A stretch of DNA of 45,042 nt from Elusimicrobiota bacterium (GTDB taxonomy: Bacteria > Elusimicrobiota > Elusimicrobia > UBA1565): assembly GCA_016196755.1 (NCBI GenBank), contig JACPXC010000062.1, positions 1 through 45,042 on the forward strand, given 5' to 3'. The notes under the pieces are model-generated. The model had not been told where the DNA came from and searched no databases. It saw nothing but the letters and a program-made list of their open reading frames with translations. The position numbers and the translations under genes were made by a program. Shown here one piece after another: positions 6,829-14,049 of the stretch (position 1 is its first letter; each line of letters starts with the position of its first letter).

Positions 6829-7953
6829 ATGCCATCGTCGCGCCCGGCCGCCCGGCTCTACGGCCTGGGGACCAGCCTGCCGCCGCAGAGCCTCGAGCAG
6901 TCCCGCATCCTCGGCTTCATGGCCGCCTCGGCGCGCGCCTCCTGGGGCGACGACGGCGCGCGGGCCGTCCCGCTCCTCGAGCGGCTCTACGCGGCCTCCG
7001 GCATCGAGCGCCGGCGCAGCGTGCTCAGCGACTACGCCGGCACGGACCCCGCCGGCTTCGCCTTCTTCCCCCAAAACCCCGCCCTGGAGCCGTTCCCCTC
7101 GACCGCGCTGCGCATGGAAGCCTTCGAGCGCTTCAGCGTCGGCCTGGCCGAGACCTCCGCCCGCGAGGCCCTGGCCCAAGCCGGCTTCCGGGCCAGCGAC
7201 GTCACCCACCTGGTCCTGACGACCTGTACCGGTTTCTTCTCCCCCGGCCCCGACGTCCTGCTCATCGAGCGCCTCGGCCTGCGCGAGGACGTCGAGCGCA
7301 CCAACGTGGGCTTTATGGGCTGCTACGCGGGCTTTACCGCGCTCAGGCTGGCCGGCGGCCTCCTGCGCGGGGACCCGGCGGCCGTCGTCCTGCTCGTCAA
7401 CGTCGAGCTCTGCACCCTGCACTTCCAAAAGCGCCTCCTACCCGACTTCATGGTGGCCAACAGCCTATTCGCCGACGGCGGCGCCGCCGCCGTGCTCGCG
7501 GCTCCCGGCGCGCGCGGCCGGGGCTTGGCCGACCTGGCCGCCTGGCACGGCCGAGTGGTCCCCGAGGGGCGCGCCCAGATGTCATGGCGGGTCGGCGACA
7601 CCGGCTTCGAGATGGGCCTCGACCGCGGCGTGCCGAAGACGATCCGGGAGCGCGCGCCGGGCTTCGTCGCCGAGCTTTTGGAGAAGGCGGGGCTGGCTCG
7701 GGAAGAGGTGACCCGCTGGGCCCCCCATCCCGGCGGCCGGCGTATCCTCGAGGCGCTGTCCGACGGCTTGGGCTGGGGCGACGCCGAGACCGCCTCGGCG
7801 CGCGCGGTGTTGGCCGACTGCGGCAACATGTCGAGCGCCACCATCTTCTTCGTCCTGGCCCGGGAGCTCTCTCGCGGCGCGGGAGCGCTGGCCGCCATGG
7901 GCTTCGGCCCCGGCCTGACGATGGAAGGGGCGGTCTTCGTCCCCCCCGCATGA
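6829..7953 (+). CDS. Type III polyketide synthase (chalcone synthase-like)
   Basis: Product of 374 residues, the usual length of the family. The triad is present at almost the plant chalcone synthase positions: Cys165 in GFMGCYAGF, His300 in WAPHPGG, Asn333 in CGNMSSAT. The enzyme should load an acyl-CoA starter, extend it with malonyl-CoA and cyclise the chain, working as a homodimer in the cytoplasm. The C-terminal GFGPGLTMEG loop is typical. It is followed by a methyltransferase (ATGA overlap) and an FAD oxidoreductase. This set matches bacterial operons for alkylresorcinols or alkylpyrones that are then methylated and oxidised, such as srsABC of Streptomyces. A lipid-like resorcinol or quinone product is inferred; the starter cannot be read from sequence by eye. 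Confidence 0.93.
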   Translation: MPSSRPAARLYGLGTSLPPQSLEQSRILGFMAASARASWGDDGARAVPLLERLYAASGIERRRSVLSDYAGTDPAGFAFFPQNPALEPFPSTALRMEAFERFSVGLAETSAREALAQAGFRASDVTHLVLTTCTGFFSPGPDVLLIERLGLREDVERTNVGFMGCYAGFTALRLAGGLLRGDPAAVVLLVNVELCTLHFQKRLLPDFMVANSLFADGGAAAVLAAPGARGRGLADLAAWHGRVVPEGRAQMSWRVGDTGFEMGLDRGVPKTIRERAPGFVAELLEKAGLAREEVTRWAPHPGGRRILEALSDGLGWGDAETASARAVLADCGNMSSATIFFVLARELSRGAGALAAMGFGPGLTMEGAVFVPPA

Positions 7954-8648
7954 GCCTCCCCTCCTTCGGGGCGCGCAGCGGCGCGCTCGAGCTCATGGAT
8001 ACCCAGGAGCCCGCCGTCGACGAACTGCGCGGCACCCTGCGCGAGTTGGGCCTCATCAATCGCCGCCTGGGCGGCCATGCCGTCACGCTGGAAGGGATGG
8101 AGGCCCTCCTGCCCCCGGGGCTCCGGCGCCTGCGCGTGCTCGACGTAGGCTGCGGCGACGGCGAGGCCGCCGCGGAGATCCTGGTCTGGGCCGAGTCGCG
8201 CGGGCTCGCGGCCGAGGTCCATGGCATCGACCCCTCCGACGCCGCGGTCCGCCTGTCCGGCGAACGGACGCGGCCCGGCCTGTCGTTCTCGCGCCGAAAC
8301 CTCTTCGAACTTCCCCCCGGGGAGGACTACGACGTCGTGCACGCCGGCCTCATGCTGCACCACTGTCCTGGCGCGTCAGCCAGCCGGGCGTTGTCGGCCA
8401 TGCATGCGCGGGCACGGCTCGGCGTGGTCGTCAACGACCTGCACCGCCATCCTCTGGCCTGGTCCGGCATCCGGGCGCTGACCCGGGCCCTCTCCGACGA
8501 CCGCTTCATCCGCCACGACGCCCCGCTGTCGGTCCTGCGCGGCTTCCGGCGCCCGGAGCTCGAGGCCCTCTGCCGCGACTCCGGCCTGCCGGCCCCGGAG
8601 CTAAGCTGGCGCTGGGCGTTCCGCTGGCTCATGGTGGTGCGCCGGTGA
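7950..8648 (+). CDS. SAM-dependent methyltransferase
   Basis: Product of 232 residues. The class I methyltransferase core is clear: motif I VLDVGCGDGEAA at about residues 62-73, the acidic motif II GIDPSD near 92, then FELPPGEDYDVVHAGLMLHH. The ATG overlaps the synthase stop (ATGA), which fixes the start. Tight coupling to the type III synthase suggests it methylates the polyketide ring or a hydroxyl, as SrsB does in the Streptomyces alkylresorcinol operon; this is inference. The central HHC segment and the Trp/Arg-rich tail resemble methyltransferases that recur beside bacterial type III synthases. Confidence 0.85.
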   Translation: MSLPSFGARSGALELMDTQEPAVDELRGTLRELGLINRRLGGHAVTLEGMEALLPPGLRRLRVLDVGCGDGEAAAEILVWAESRGLAAEVHGIDPSDAAVRLSGERTRPGLSFSRRNLFELPPGEDYDVVHAGLMLHHCPGASASRALSAMHARARLGVVVNDLHRHPLAWSGIRALTRALSDDRFIRHDAPLSVLRGFRRPELEALCRDSGLPAPELSWRWAFRWLMVVRR

Positions 8649-9832
8649 CGCTTCCCGAGCGCTGCGGCACGCTCATCGTCGGCGGCGGGCCGGCGGGCAG
8701 CGCCCTGGCCGCCCTGCTGGCCCGGGCCGGCGAGCGCCCGGTGCTCGTCGAGCGCGACCGCTTCCCGCGCGAGAAGCTCTGCGGCGAGTTCCTCTCGATG
8801 GAGGCTCAAGGCCACCTGCGTGAGCTCGGCTGCCTCGACGCCGTGCTGGCCCTGGCCCCGGCCGAGATCCGCCGCGCGCGCTTCGTCGCGCCCTCCGGCA
8901 GGAGCGCCCGGTTCCCGCTGGGCGGGACCGCCCTGGGCATCGGCCGGCGGGTCTTGGACCAGGCGCTCCTGGAGCATGCGCGGGCGTCCGGGGCCGAGGT
9001 ATTCGAGGGGCACGAGGCGGCCAAGCTGCGCGAGGTCCCGGGCGGCGTAGAGGCCGCGGTCGTCTTGCGCGGGGGCCGCGAAAGCCGCCTCATCTTCGCG
9101 GACCTGGCCGTCGTGGCGGGCGGCCGCCAGAGCGCGCCGCCGCCTCCCGACGGGGCCGCGCTGTTTGCCGGCCTCAAGCGCCGGCACCGCCCGGTTTCCG
9201 GCTCCGCCGCGGCGGCGCTGGCCGGGCTCGTCGAGGTCCACCTGTTCCCAGGCGGCTACTGCGGCGTCAGCGCGGTCGAGGACGGCGCGGTCAACGTCTG
9301 CCTGCTGGCCGAGCAGCGCTGGCTGGCGGCCCTGGACTCCCCGCGCTGGGAATCGGCCGCCGCGGCCATGGCGCGCCTTAGCCCGAGCCTGCGGGAGCGC
9401 CTGGCCATGCTCGAGCCCGCCGGCGACATGCTGGCCACGGCCCGGGTCCGGCTCGACGCCGCCGACCCGGGCGGCGGGCGGATCCTCCGGGTCGGCGACG
9501 CGGCGGGGATGATCGCCCCTCTCTGCGGCGACGGCCAGGCCATGGCCCTGGAGTCGGCCCTGCTGCTCGCCGAACTCATCGCCGCCGGCGGCCCGGGCCT
9601 CGGGAAACGTTGGGTCAAGGCCTGGCGCCGGCGCTTTTCCATCCGCCTGCGCCTGGGGCGCGGCCTGCAGGGGCTGCTTCTGCGCCCGGCCGGAGCCGAG
9701 GCCGCCGCCGCCGTCCTGGGGCGCCTGCCGTCCCTGGCCGGGGCGCTCGTGAGACTGACCCGGGGCCCCAAATCTCGGGGGTCCTTCGACCCATGCGCTC
9801 CGACGGCTTCCGGCTATACTTTGCCTAGATGA
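8645..9832 (+). CDS. FAD-dependent oxidoreductase (geranylgeranyl reductase/hydroxylase-like)
   Basis: Product of 395 residues. An N-terminal Rossmann dinucleotide-binding motif is present (LIVGGGPAGSALAALLARAG, then LVERDRFPREKLCGE), as is the second FAD motif RVGDAAGMIAPLCGDG near residues 280-300. The overall pattern fits the geranylgeranyl reductase / flavin hydroxylase family. The GTG start overlaps the methyltransferase stop (GTGA). By analogy with SrsC it may hydroxylate or oxidise the methylated resorcinol toward a quinone, but a reductase role is equally possible from sequence. The C-terminal 60 residues are Arg/Leu-rich and may touch the membrane, which would suit a lipid substrate. 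Confidence 0.88.
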   Translation: MTLPERCGTLIVGGGPAGSALAALLARAGERPVLVERDRFPREKLCGEFLSMEAQGHLRELGCLDAVLALAPAEIRRARFVAPSGRSARFPLGGTALGIGRRVLDQALLEHARASGAEVFEGHEAAKLREVPGGVEAAVVLRGGRESRLIFADLAVVAGGRQSAPPPPDGAALFAGLKRRHRPVSGSAAAALAGLVEVHLFPGGYCGVSAVEDGAVNVCLLAEQRWLAALDSPRWESAAAAMARLSPSLRERLAMLEPAGDMLATARVRLDAADPGGGRILRVGDAAGMIAPLCGDGQAMALESALLLAELIAAGGPGLGKRWVKAWRRRFSIRLRLGRGLQGLLLRPAGAEAAAAVLGRLPSLAGALVRLTRGPKSRGSFDPCAPTASGYTLPR

Positions 9833-10521
9833 GACTTCCCAACGCGGCGTTCTGGGTCTTTGCGGCCTGCCTGCCGGCGGCGGGCGCGGCGGCGCGCTCC
9901 GAGCCCCCTCGGGAACCGGTCCTAGCCAGCGCGGCCCAAGCCCACGTCGGCATTCCTCGGACGCCGCCGCCTTCGCCGGCACGCCCGCCGGCCGCCGCCC
10001 GCGCCGCTCTGGTCGTCCCCGCGCCCCGGCCCGACAAGTCCTACCAGCGCCTTTTCCGCCGGCTGTCCAAGCAGCGCGGGAAGATCGACCGCTACGACGC
10101 CTTCCTCGTCGCCGAGGCGCGTCGGCGCGGCCTCGACCCCCGCCTGCTCAAGTCGATCATAGGGGCGGAGTCGGAGTTCAACCCCCGCGCGCGCTCGCCG
10201 AAAGGCGCCCTGGGGCTCATGCAGCTCATGCCGCCCACCGCCGAGTCGATGGGGATCCAGAAGAACCTGATTTTGGACCCCATCCAGAACATCCGGGCCG
10301 GCGCGGCCTATATCGAATGGCTCTATTCCCTGGTCGGCAAACGCCACCGGCTCAGCGTACGCATGAACGAAGCCCCCCTTTGGGCGGTCCAGCGCGTCCT
10401 GGCCGCCTATCATGCCGGGCCGCGGATGCTGACTCGGGGGTCGTACCCCGAGACGACCCGCCAATACGTCCGCAAGGTCCTGTTGTTCCAAGGATCGAAA
10501 GTCAGCGACCTGCGGCGCTGA
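9829..10521 (+). CDS. Lytic transglycosylase (SLT domain)
   Basis: Product of 230 residues: signal peptide (residues 1-22), a Pro/Ala-rich spacer to about 68, then an SLT-type lysozyme-like domain to the end. The probable catalytic glutamate is E114 in AESEFNP, followed by the family signature SPKGALGLMQLMPPTA and later AYHAG. It should cut the glycan strands of peptidoglycan in the periplasm. The ATG overlaps the stop of the oxidoreductase (ATGA), so it can be read with the polyketide cassette. A TATACT box (9815-9820) eight bases before the ATG could also start a leaderless transcript. A functional link to the polyketide is not evident. Confidence 0.9.
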   Translation: MRLPNAAFWVFAACLPAAGAAARSEPPREPVLASAAQAHVGIPRTPPPSPARPPAAARAALVVPAPRPDKSYQRLFRRLSKQRGKIDRYDAFLVAEARRRGLDPRLLKSIIGAESEFNPRARSPKGALGLMQLMPPTAESMGIQKNLILDPIQNIRAGAAYIEWLYSLVGKRHRLSVRMNEAPLWAVQRVLAAYHAGPRMLTRGSYPETTRQYVRKVLLFQGSKVSDLRR

Positions 10522-10544
10522 CACCGGCTAAAAATTCGTACCAT
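10518..10544 (+). promoter_or_regulatory. Promoter-like site before aromatic catabolism operon
   Basis: CTGACA (10518-10523) and TACCAT (10539-10544), spaced 15 bases, stand seven bases before the ATG at 10552. It shares TGACACCGG and TACCATC with the site upstream of 951. The 15-base spacer is short for a sigma-70 promoter, so the call is tentative. Confidence 0.35.
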
Positions 10545-10551
10545 CGGGGCG

Positions 10552-11475
10552 ATGAAGCTCGCCACCTACCGCCCTGCCGACGGCGGCGACCAGCGCCTCG
10601 GCGCCCTGGTCGACGGCGACTTGCTCGACCTGGCCGCGGCGTCCGGGGGGAATCTCCCCGCGTCCATGCGCGCGCTCCTCGAGGCCGGCCCCGCGGCCTG
10701 GGACGAAGTCCGCCGCTGTCTCGAGCGCCCCGCCGCCGCGCACCGCGTCCCCCTCACCGCCGTCCGGCTCCGCGCCCCGCTTCCCGACCCCGCCGCCCTG
10801 CGCGACTTCTTCGCCTTCGAGGACCATGCCCGCGCCGGGGCCAAGCGCCGCTCCGAGGAGCTGCCGGCGGAGTGGTTCGAGGTGCCGGCCTACTACAAGG
10901 GCAACCACCGCGAGGTCTACGGCCCCGACGACGAGATCCCCTGGCCCAGCTACACGCGCAAGCTCGACTTCGAGTGCGAGATCGCGGCCGTCGTGGGCCT
11001 GCGCGGGCGCGACCTCTCCCCCGAGGAGGCCGGCCGGCACATCTTCGGGTATATGTTGTTCAACGACTTCTCCGCGCGCGACATCCAGAAGAAGGAGATG
11101 GTCCTGCGCATGGGCCCGGCCAAGGGCAAGGACTTCGCCAACGCCTTCGGGCCATGGCTGGTCACCGCCGACGAGGTCGACCCCGCCGCGGACTTCGAGA
11201 TGACCGTCCGCGTCAATGGCGAGGTCTGGTCGCGCGGCCGCTTCGGCGCCCAGCACTGGGGCTTTCCGCTGATGCTCTCCCACGTCTCGCAGGGCGAGAC
11301 GGTCTACCCGGGAGACGTCCTGGGCTCGGGGACCTTTCACAAGGGCTGCGGCCTCGACCTAGACCGTTGGATCAAGCCCGGCGACGTCGTCGAGCTCGAT
11401 GTCCCCAAGCTCGGCGTTCTCAAGAACGCCTGCGGCGAGCCGAAAGCCCGGAAGGAGCTCAACTACAAGCGATGA
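10552..11475 (+). CDS. Fumarylacetoacetate hydrolase family protein
   Basis: Product of 307 residues. The C-terminal two thirds is the FAH fold with metal ligands E141 and E143 (DFECE) and D172 (FNDFSARD). The N-terminal 70 residues are the short cap domain common in bacterial members. The family cleaves C-C bonds in fumarylacetoacetate and related 2,4-diketo acids, or acts as isomerase or decarboxylase. The next gene is homogentisate dioxygenase, joined by an ATGA overlap, so the last step of tyrosine degradation (fumarylacetoacetate to fumarate and acetoacetate) is the best guess. Broad substrate use in the family keeps this an inference. It opens the operon. Confidence 0.88.
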   Translation: MKLATYRPADGGDQRLGALVDGDLLDLAAASGGNLPASMRALLEAGPAAWDEVRRCLERPAAAHRVPLTAVRLRAPLPDPAALRDFFAFEDHARAGAKRRSEELPAEWFEVPAYYKGNHREVYGPDDEIPWPSYTRKLDFECEIAAVVGLRGRDLSPEEAGRHIFGYMLFNDFSARDIQKKEMVLRMGPAKGKDFANAFGPWLVTADEVDPAADFEMTVRVNGEVWSRGRFGAQHWGFPLMLSHVSQGETVYPGDVLGSGTFHKGCGLDLDRWIKPGDVVELDVPKLGVLKNACGEPKARKELNYKR

Positions 11476-12668
11476 TCCTCAAGCGCGGACGCCTTCCCCG
11501 GACCCCACACACCGAGCAGCGCGGCGCCGGCGGCGTCCTGGCCCTCGAGGAGATCCACGGCACCTACGGCTTCTCCGGGCCCTGGTCGCGCAAGCTGCAC
11601 GTCCGCGGCTATCCTACCGAGGTGGCGCGCCCGGCCCGGCTGGCCTCCTGGAGCCTGACCCCCAAGACCGCACCCGCGGCGCCGCTTCAGCCCTTCCACA
11701 TCCCCACCGGCAAGCTGCCCTACGGCGGCGACGCCCTGCGCGCCCGCGTGCCGCTGTTCTTCGGCCCGAGCACGGTCCTCTCCGTCTCCAAGCCCGTTCG
11801 CTCCACACCCGCCGGGACTTTCTTCCGCAACGGCGAGAAACACGAGTTGTGGTTCGTCCAGGAGGGCGCGGGGACCTTAGCCTCGGAGTATGGCGAGCTG
11901 GCCTTCAAGAAGGGGCATTACCTCGTCGTCCCCAAGGGCACGACCTATCGCGTCGAGCTGACTTCGGCCAAGGCCTTCTTCATCCTCATCGAGTCACGCT
12001 GGCCGGTCGGCTTCCCGGGCCGCTACATGAACACGGCCGGGCAGGCCGTGCTGTCCTCGCCGGTCGTCGAGACCGAAGCCGAGGGCCCGGTCTTCCGCGA
12101 GCCGGTCGACCGCGCCGGCCGCTTCCCGCTCCTCGTCAAGCACGGCGGGGGCCGACTCAGCGAGCTGACCCTGTCCCGCCACCCCTTCGACCTGGCCGGC
12201 TGGGAAGGCTCGCTCTATCCCTTCGCCTTCCACATCCTCGACCATCATGGCATCGCCAAGGCCACGCACGCGGCCCCGCCGATGCACCAGACCTTCGAGT
12301 CGGGCGCCGCCCCCCACCACGGCTTCGCGGTCTGCTCGTTTGTCCCCCAGCCCGAGGGCTGGCATCCGCGCGACGTCCCGGCCCCGTACGCCCACTCGAA
12401 CGTCGACTCCGACGAGCTGATGTTCTTCTCGAACACCAACTACGGCGCGCGCAAAGGGGTCATCGCCGACGGGGCGCTGACCTACCACCCCGGGGCCATC
12501 CCCCACAGCCCGCAAGGCGAAGCCGCCCTGCGCTCACTGGCCGACCGCGGGAAGATGTCCGAGCGCCTGGCGGTCATGGTCGACACCTTCTTCGAGCCGC
12601 TCGAGCCCACCGCGGCCGCCTGGCGCGCGCGCGACAAGGGCTACCCCATGAGCTGGCACGGACGCTGA
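11472..12668 (+). CDS. hmgA: Homogentisate 1,2-dioxygenase
   Basis: Product of 398 residues, in the shorter bacterial branch of a cupin-fold, iron-dependent family. It opens the homogentisate ring to maleylacetoacetate. Probable Fe(II) ligands are H308 and E315 in HSNVDSDE and H345 in GAIPHSP. The glycine-rich stretch FFSNTNYGARKGV and the segment LTYHPGAIPHSP match the family pattern. The ATG overlaps the FAH-family stop (ATGA), and the flavin reductase gene starts on its own stop codon (TGATG). The neighbours supply an HPPD-like enzyme and a hydrolase, so three of the four steps from hydroxyphenylpyruvate are encoded. Maleylacetoacetate isomerase is not seen in the operon. Confidence 0.88.
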   Translation: MILKRGRLPRTPHTEQRGAGGVLALEEIHGTYGFSGPWSRKLHVRGYPTEVARPARLASWSLTPKTAPAAPLQPFHIPTGKLPYGGDALRARVPLFFGPSTVLSVSKPVRSTPAGTFFRNGEKHELWFVQEGAGTLASEYGELAFKKGHYLVVPKGTTYRVELTSAKAFFILIESRWPVGFPGRYMNTAGQAVLSSPVVETEAEGPVFREPVDRAGRFPLLVKHGGGRLSELTLSRHPFDLAGWEGSLYPFAFHILDHHGIAKATHAAPPMHQTFESGAAPHHGFAVCSFVPQPEGWHPRDVPAPYAHSNVDSDELMFFSNTNYGARKGVIADGALTYHPGAIPHSPQGEAALRSLADRGKMSERLAVMVDTFFEPLEPTAAAWRARDKGYPMSWHGR

Positions 12669-13282
12669 TGGAGCTCGACCCGCTCTCGCTCGACGACCGC
12701 CGCCGCTACGGCCTGATGATCTCCCTGATCCAGCCGCGCCCCATCGCCTGGGTCTCCACGGCCGACCCCGAGGGCCGGCGCAACCTGGCCCCGTTCAGCT
12801 TCTTCACCGGGATCACCGCCAAGCCGCTGACCGTCTGCTTCTGCCCGGTGCGCACGCGCCACGGCAAGAAGAAGGACACCCTGCTCAACGTCGAGGAGAC
12901 CAAGCAGTTCGTCGTGAACCTGGCCGTCGAGTCCAACGCCAGGCAGATGGTGGCCACCTCGGCCGACGTCGAGCGCGGGGTCGACGAGTTCGCGCTGGCC
13001 GGGCTGACGCCGCTGCCCAGCCTCAAAGTGAAGCCGCCGCGGGTCAAGGAGTCCCCCGCCGCGCTGGAGTGCGAGCTGCACTCGATCGTCACCATCTCCG
13101 AGGGCGCGCTGGGCGGGACCCTGGTCATCGGCACGGTGACCCACATCCACATCGACGACGCGCTTTGGAAGGACGGCGCCTTCACCCACAAGGACCTCAA
13201 GCCCGTCGGGCGCCTCGGCGGCGCCTGGTACACGACCACGAAGGACGATTTCGAGATCCCACGGCCGGGAGGCGGGGCATGA
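12668..13282 (+). CDS. Flavin reductase-like FMN-binding protein
   Basis: Product of 204 residues with the split-barrel flavin reductase fold: SLIQPRPIAWVSTADPEGRRNLAPFSFF near the N-terminus and SPAALEC, GTLVIGTVTHIHIDD in the middle. Such proteins bind FMN and either supply reduced flavin to a monooxygenase or act as flavoredoxins. The start overlaps the homogentisate dioxygenase stop (TGATG) and its stop overlaps the HPPD-like start (ATGA). No flavin monooxygenase lies in the operon, so its partner is unknown. It may work with an aromatic hydroxylase encoded elsewhere or repair the iron centres of the dioxygenases; both are guesses. Confidence 0.87.
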   Translation: MELDPLSLDDRRRYGLMISLIQPRPIAWVSTADPEGRRNLAPFSFFTGITAKPLTVCFCPVRTRHGKKKDTLLNVEETKQFVVNLAVESNARQMVATSADVERGVDEFALAGLTPLPSLKVKPPRVKESPAALECELHSIVTISEGALGGTLVIGTVTHIHIDDALWKDGAFTHKDLKPVGRLGGAWYTTTKDDFEIPRPGGGA

Positions 13283-14049
13283 AGCCATTTCAGAACCTGA
13301 CGGTGGACCACATGACGCTCCTGCTCGACTGCGAGCTCTACGACGTCATGTACCTGGTGTTCCGGGCCGTGTTCGGCGTCTCGCGCGAGGAGATCCTTTA
13401 CGAGCGCCGCCGCAAGGCTCCCGACGGCAAGCGCGAGATCTCGATGACCTTCGCCAGCCGCATCGGCCGCGGCGGCGCGCAGGCCTCGGCCGAGCTCGAC
13501 AACACCATCATCGCCGCGGTCCAGCCCTCCGAGCCGGCCGGCGAGCGCTCGCACGTGCGCGAGATGCTGGCCGACCACGCGGCCGCCGCGCATTGGCAGC
13601 ACATCGCCCTGCGCACCCCCGACCTCGTGGCCTTCCACCGCCACTGCCTCGAGCGCGGCGTCAACTTCATCACCCCGATCCTCGTCGATGACCACGAGGA
13701 CCTCATCCAGGTGTTCTCGGGGGAGCTCTATCACCCCGCCGGGCGACCCAGCGCCGTCTTCTTCGAGTTCGTCCAGCGCAACCCCACGCCCGAGGCGGTC
13801 AAGATGCTCGCCGAGCACAACCGCGAGGCCTGGTTCCGCGACACCACCTTCCTCGGCCTCTACCAGGAGAAGGAGAACGAGTACCGCTCGGGCAAGGTCA
13901 CGCCGTTCATCGACCCCGAGCTGCACGTCCGCCTCAAGGCCATCGCCGGCGGCCGGCAGGTCTTCGAGCTGACCGAGGACGACGTGGCCGCCGCGGAGAA
14001 GGCGATGCTCGAGCACGGCGCCTCGAAGGCGAAGACCGCGGCGCGCTGA
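13279..14049 (+). CDS. HPPD-like VOC-family dioxygenase (short)
   Basis: Product of 256 residues. It is a vicinal-oxygen-chelate protein with the 2-His/1-Glu metal set expected for 4-hydroxyphenylpyruvate dioxygenase: H11 in VDHMTLLL, H108 in WQHIALRTPDL and E163 in FFEFVQRN. HPPD proper is about 350 residues; this protein lacks the non-catalytic N-terminal domain, so it would be a minimal form or act on a related substrate. Position in the homogentisate operon supports formation of homogentisate. The start chosen is the ATG in the ATGA overlap with the flavin reductase stop; the frame is open further upstream, but only within that gene. The C-terminal 60 residues are charged and helical. Confidence 0.75.
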   Translation: MKPFQNLTVDHMTLLLDCELYDVMYLVFRAVFGVSREEILYERRRKAPDGKREISMTFASRIGRGGAQASAELDNTIIAAVQPSEPAGERSHVREMLADHAAAAHWQHIALRTPDLVAFHRHCLERGVNFITPILVDDHEDLIQVFSGELYHPAGRPSAVFFEFVQRNPTPEAVKMLAEHNREAWFRDTTFLGLYQEKENEYRSGKVTPFIDPELHVRLKAIAGGRQVFELTEDDVAAAEKAMLEHGASKAKTAAR

